The position numbers and the translations under genes were made by a program. The notes beneath the pieces were generated by a model. The model did not search any database and had not been told where the DNA came from. It saw only the letters and a list, made by a program, of their open reading frames with translations. From NCBI GenBank assembly GCA_026785875.1, contig JAJAZF010000275.1, positions 1-7,513 on the forward strand: a stretch of DNA of 7,513 nt, given 5' to 3'. Positions 5,048 through 7,513 of this stretch are shown piece by piece. Every line of letters starts with the position of its first letter. Position 1 is the stretch's first letter. This stretch comes from Chamaesiphon sp. (GTDB lineage: Bacteria; Cyanobacteriota; Cyanobacteriia; Cyanobacteriales; Chamaesiphonaceae).

Positions 5048-6238
5048 ATGGGATATGATAATTTCAATCAGAATAATAATGCCCAAAGTAAAGGGCTGTT
5101 AGCCGCAGGATGGCGACCGTTAAATCGTGACTTAGATCTAGAATTTCTTACCAATATTGTTGTTAATGATACATGGAGTCTAGCCAAGCGCAGTGCGGAT
5201 TTTTTAAGCGATGTAGCCGATGCACTGAGCCGCAAACAATATGCTTGGTGGGCAAATATTCTGAATGTATTTTCAGATAGCGTTCAGTATGAATTTAACG
5301 AACTCTGGAATTATATTACGCCAGATCCAGCTTCACCCGATCGCCGCTATAAAGATGTATTAATTGCCCAAACACCGATCGTTCAATTAGTCAGTCGCGA
5401 TAGTATTCCGATCGAGTATGTCTTAAATCGATTGGAAGAAATCACTCTCAAGAATATTCTGGAGATTTTAGGTAAACCAGATCTGATTACTCAGTACTAC
5501 TGGGAGCGATATTTTTACTATCCTGCCGATCGATTCACTAGCTGGGAGCGGCTGGAAGTATTAGGTTATGTTTCGGCTTATTGGCAGGAACATGATATTT
5601 GGGTACAAGTAGAAACGTTTGAAAAGGGCAAACGCCAATATACAATTTCTGCCAAAGATTTAGCACCATTAATTAATAAAGCTACCTTCGACCTAGCCGT
5701 GATTTTAAGCGGCTATAAAAGTCGGGTAGGTAAAATCAATAGCGAGTATCCAATTCGATCGTTCTCAGCCGAAATTCAAAGCTTTAGCGATCGCGTTCAA
5801 CAAGAAATTCTGGAAACCGATCGCGTGGCTGTATTAGTCAATGGTGCGCCAGGTACGGGCAAAACTGCCTGGACACAAGCGATCGCCAAAGAAGTACTGA
5901 TGCCCTTGGGTTATGTAATTTTTATCTTGGATCATGATGCTGTCGAAAACTTCGTTCCACCTAGTTATTTAGAGCGGATTTGTATCATCATTAATGAAGC
6001 TGATAACTTAGCCAAAAATCGTGCGCTCGAATCTGCCCAAGATAATAGTAAAACCGAACATATTTTAAGTTTGCTAGATGGCACACTTTATCAGAGTGTG
6101 ATCGATGAATCTGGAATTCATCTTCAGCAGAAATTGGTAGTGTTGATGACTTGTAATACTACCGATCGGATGGACCCCGCACTATTACGCAAAGGACGGG
6201 TTGATTTTACCTATGAATTCGTTCATAAGTTTGTCTAG
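5048..6238 (+). CDS. AAA+ ATPase with unrecognised N-terminal domain
   Basis: A 396-residue protein. Residues 1 to about 235 match no family I know. They start Asn/Gln-rich (MGYDNFNQNNNAQ) and include an aromatic-rich stretch around 155-190 (YYWERYFYYPADRF). The C-terminal third is an AAA+ core: Walker A GAPGTGKT (266-273), Walker B region CIIINEAD (312-319), sensor-1 TCN with N370, and the arginine-finger segment DPALLRKGR (376-384). Two oddities stand out. The Walker B acidic residue before Glu is Asn (N316). The protein also ends 12 residues after R384, so the helical lid subdomain usual in AAA+ proteins is missing. No frameshifted lid is visible downstream. An AGGA lies 12 nt before the ATG. 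It probably forms an operon with kptA. Alternatives are a remodeller/chaperone or a nucleic-acid-acting ATPase. Confidence 0.75.
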   Translation: MGYDNFNQNNNAQSKGLLAAGWRPLNRDLDLEFLTNIVVNDTWSLAKRSADFLSDVADALSRKQYAWWANILNVFSDSVQYEFNELWNYITPDPASPDRRYKDVLIAQTPIVQLVSRDSIPIEYVLNRLEEITLKNILEILGKPDLITQYYWERYFYYPADRFTSWERLEVLGYVSAYWQEHDIWVQVETFEKGKRQYTISAKDLAPLINKATFDLAVILSGYKSRVGKINSEYPIRSFSAEIQSFSDRVQQEILETDRVAVLVNGAPGTGKTAWTQAIAKEVLMPLGYVIFILDHDAVENFVPPSYLERICIIINEADNLAKNRALESAQDNSKTEHILSLLDGTLYQSVIDESGIHLQQKLVVLMTCNTTDRMDPALLRKGRVDFTYEFVHKFV

Positions 6239-6285
6239 ATTAGATTGGATTGAAGTGATTTGACGATCGATAGGTGTTTATTTAG

Positions 6286-6324
6286 CACAGAGGTACACTG
6301 AGGTTTCACGGAGGTACACTGAGG
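6286..6324. repeat. Four degenerate CACNGAGGT repeats
   Basis: Four tandem units of 8-11 nt share CACNGAGG. GAGGTACACTGAGG occurs twice exactly (6290-6303 and 6311-6324, period 21). They fill much of the 106-bp spacer between the convergent AAA+ and cysA genes. Similar CTCTGTG-type periodic spacer repeats occur in many bacterial genomes. No terminator hairpin is visible in this spacer. Confidence 0.65.
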
Positions 6325-6344
6325 AATTTTTGTTGATGTATGGT

Positions 6345-7361
6345 CTAGATCGAGTAATCAAGTGGGAATTTAGCTGCTTTGGGCTTGACAAATACTTGCT
6401 GTTGGGGTGCGAGTTGAAGCCTGTCGAAGTGTTCTCGCGTGAGCTGTGCCATGATTATTTGTCCATCATCTAGAGCTAGTTCTGCTTGAATTTCTGAGCC
6501 GAGATGAACTAGTCGATTGACTGTTGCAGCTACTGTCGTAGGATTGGCGATGGTTTCAATGGCGATATCTTGGGGACGGAGAAATATTTGGGAAGAAGTA
6601 GTGGCTTCAAAGCGATTGCGGCGAAAGATATTTGATGTATCCGAACGGATATTAGCTGCACCCATAAAGCTGATCGCAAAAGCATTGGCTGGACGATCGT
6701 AAATCTCTGCGGGAGTACCGACTTGTTCGATTTGTCCTCGATTGAGGATGACGATATTATCGGCGATTTCCATTGCTTCGGATCGATCGTGGGTGACAAA
6801 TACTGTCGTCACATGGGATCGCTCGTGGAGCTGACGCAACCAGGCGCGTAAATCTTTGCGGACTCTGGCATCCAACGCACCGAAGGGTTCGTCGAGGAGT
6901 AGCACTTTGGGTGCGATGGCTAAAGCTCTAGCTAAAGCCACCCGTTGGCGTTGTCCGCCAGAAAGCTGGGCGGGATAACGATGCCCTAAACCGCTCAGTT
7001 GGATTAAGTCGAGAAGTTCTGCAACCTTTTTTTTGACTTCTGCGGCGGAGATCGATCGAATCTCCAACCCAAAGGCAATATTCTGGTAGACGGTGAGATG
7101 CTTGAAGAGGGCATAATTCTGGAACACAAAGCCGATATTGCGTTCCCTGACACTGTGCTTGGTAGCATCAGCTCCAGCCAACCAAATCCGCCCGCGATCT
7201 GGTGCTTCCAGTCCAGCGATCAGTCTGAGCAGGCTAGATTTGCCAGAACCAGAAGGACCAACCAGTGCGACTAATGAACCTTGGCGAATTTCGAGATTGA
7301 CGCAATCGATCGCTTGGAAGCTCCCAAAGCATTTGGAGATATTTTCTAATGCAATGCCCAC
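6345..7361 (-). CDS. cysA: Sulfate/thiosulfate ABC transporter ATP-binding protein CysA
   Basis: The 338-residue ATPase energises sulfate uptake with membrane subunits CysT/CysW and binding protein SbpA. All nucleotide-binding motifs are intact: Walker A GPSGSGKS (35-42), Q-loop Q81, signature LSGGQR (133-138), Walker B VLLLDE (153-158), D-loop ALD and H-loop H191. The C-terminal TOBE-like part has SNIFRRNRF, FLRPQDIAIET and a closing PLDYSI. This follows the cyanobacterial CysA pattern closely and favours sulfate over another substrate. The start is GTG at 7361, fixed by a good Shine-Dalgarno (GAGGA, 7372-7368) six nt upstream and by homology starting at once. No partner transport genes lie in the window, so it is either an isolated gene or the first or only local cistron. 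A perfect hairpin occupies its leader. Confidence 0.9.
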   Translation of the reverse strand: MGIALENISKCFGSFQAIDCVNLEIRQGSLVALVGPSGSGKSSLLRLIAGLEAPDRGRIWLAGADATKHSVRERNIGFVFQNYALFKHLTVYQNIAFGLEIRSISAAEVKKKVAELLDLIQLSGLGHRYPAQLSGGQRQRVALARALAIAPKVLLLDEPFGALDARVRKDLRAWLRQLHERSHVTTVFVTHDRSEAMEIADNIVILNRGQIEQVGTPAEIYDRPANAFAISFMGAANIRSDTSNIFRRNRFEATTSSQIFLRPQDIAIETIANPTTVAATVNRLVHLGSEIQAELALDDGQIIMAQLTREHFDRLQLAPQQQVFVKPKAAKFPLDYSI

Positions 7362-7367
7362 TATTTA

Positions 7368-7372
7368 TCCTC
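7368..7372 (-). promoter_or_regulatory. Ribosome binding site of cysA
   Basis: GAGGA on the minus strand, six nt before the GTG at 7361-7359. It decides the start codon and is the clearest Shine-Dalgarno in the window. Confidence 0.6.
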
Positions 7373-7376
7373 GTTG

Positions 7377-7399
7377 GAGTTCGACGCATAGTCGAACTC
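7377..7399 (-). promoter_or_regulatory. Perfect 9-bp inverted repeat in the cysA leader
   Basis: GAGTTCGAC, loop GCATA, GTCGAACTC: nine perfect base pairs. It lies 15 bp upstream of the cysA start codon and 4 bp beyond its Shine-Dalgarno. The position suits an operator for a sulfur-responsive regulator or a leader hairpin affecting translation. No T-run follows on either strand, so a terminator is unlikely. Its regulator is unknown. Confidence 0.55.
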
Positions 7400-7437
7400 A
7401 CGTTATCTTAGCATCAGTTGTTAGTTAGCAATTTTTG

Positions 7438-7451
7438 CTATACTAGTATAG
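7438..7451. promoter_or_regulatory. Perfect 14-bp palindrome over a candidate -10 box
   Basis: CTATACTAGTATAG is fully self-complementary and contains TATACT (7439-7444), five of six bases of the -10 consensus, pointing at the gene starting at 7479. It could be an operator overlapping the promoter, or a chance palindrome around an AT-rich -10. TTGTTA at 7418-7423 is the nearest -35-like hexamer, with a short 15-bp spacer. Confidence 0.4.
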
Positions 7452-7478
7452 AGAGACTATTATTTTTTTTAAGTAGCT

Positions 7479-7513
7479 ATGTCAGATCTCGATCGCGGTA
7501 TCATGAAATTCAA
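7479..7513 (+). CDS. 5' end of a gene cut by the window edge
   Basis: ATG at 7479 opens a frame read as MSDLDRGIMKF before the window ends. It is preceded by a run of eight T (7463-7470) and by a promoter-like palindrome at a suitable distance, and it is divergent from cysA. No Shine-Dalgarno is evident. Eleven residues are too few to assign a family. The start could also be the internal ATG at 7503. Confidence 0.45.
   Translation, partial: MSDLDRGIMKF

Noticed and set aside
7138..7428. Rightward ORF of 96 codons antisense to the start of cysA
   Set aside because: It is antisense to the conserved Walker A region and leader. Its sequence is fully explained by cysA.
7463..7470. T-run as a terminator
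   Set aside because: No stem immediately precedes it, and it lies between a promoter-like site and a start codon.

Overview
The window looks like a cyanobacterial chromosome of moderate GC content. Three things point there. A Psb32-type TPM protein and a DUF4346 protein are present, both families I associate with oxygenic phototrophs. The octamer GCGATCGC (HIP1) occurs six times. Heptamer tandem repeats of the cyanobacterial STRR kind sit between genes. CGATCG-rich sequence is dense throughout, but I cannot name a genus with confidence.

Layout, left to right. Positions 1-117 may hold the 3' end of a truncated gene, but this is weak. A PfkB-family, adenosine-kinase-like gene runs leftward (259-1257). 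Divergent from it is psb32 (1464-2195, rightward), which encodes a secreted and then C-terminally anchored thylakoid TPM protein. A repeat-rich convergent spacer follows, then a leftward DUF4346 gene (2418-2801). Next come a second repeat-rich spacer and a leftward FemAB-like/GNAT acyltransferase gene (COG3146 type). Divergent from that is a rightward pair: a Tpt1/KptA RNA 2'-phosphotransferase (4433-4996) and, 51 bp later, an AAA+ ATPase with an unrecognised N-terminal half (5048-6238). Converging on the pair is a leftward, complete sulfate-transport ATPase cysA (6345-7361). At the right edge, divergent from cysA, a gene begins at 7479 and is cut off after 11 codons.

Most genes appear to be independent housekeeping or accessory units. 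The only likely operon is kptA plus the AAA+ gene. CysA would need SbpA/CysT/CysW partners, none of which are in the window.

The most unusual features are as follows. An (AACTGTC)n heptamer array lies at the stop codon of three of the four leftward genes and supplies the stop codon itself in two. The AAA+ protein has Asn in place of the Walker B Asp and ends just after the arginine-finger segment, with no lid subdomain. An RNA-repair-type enzyme is paired with that ATPase. Several short inverted repeats sit in the spacers. I did not find a clearly new defence or mobile system; the kptA-AAA+ pair is the best candidate for something undescribed.
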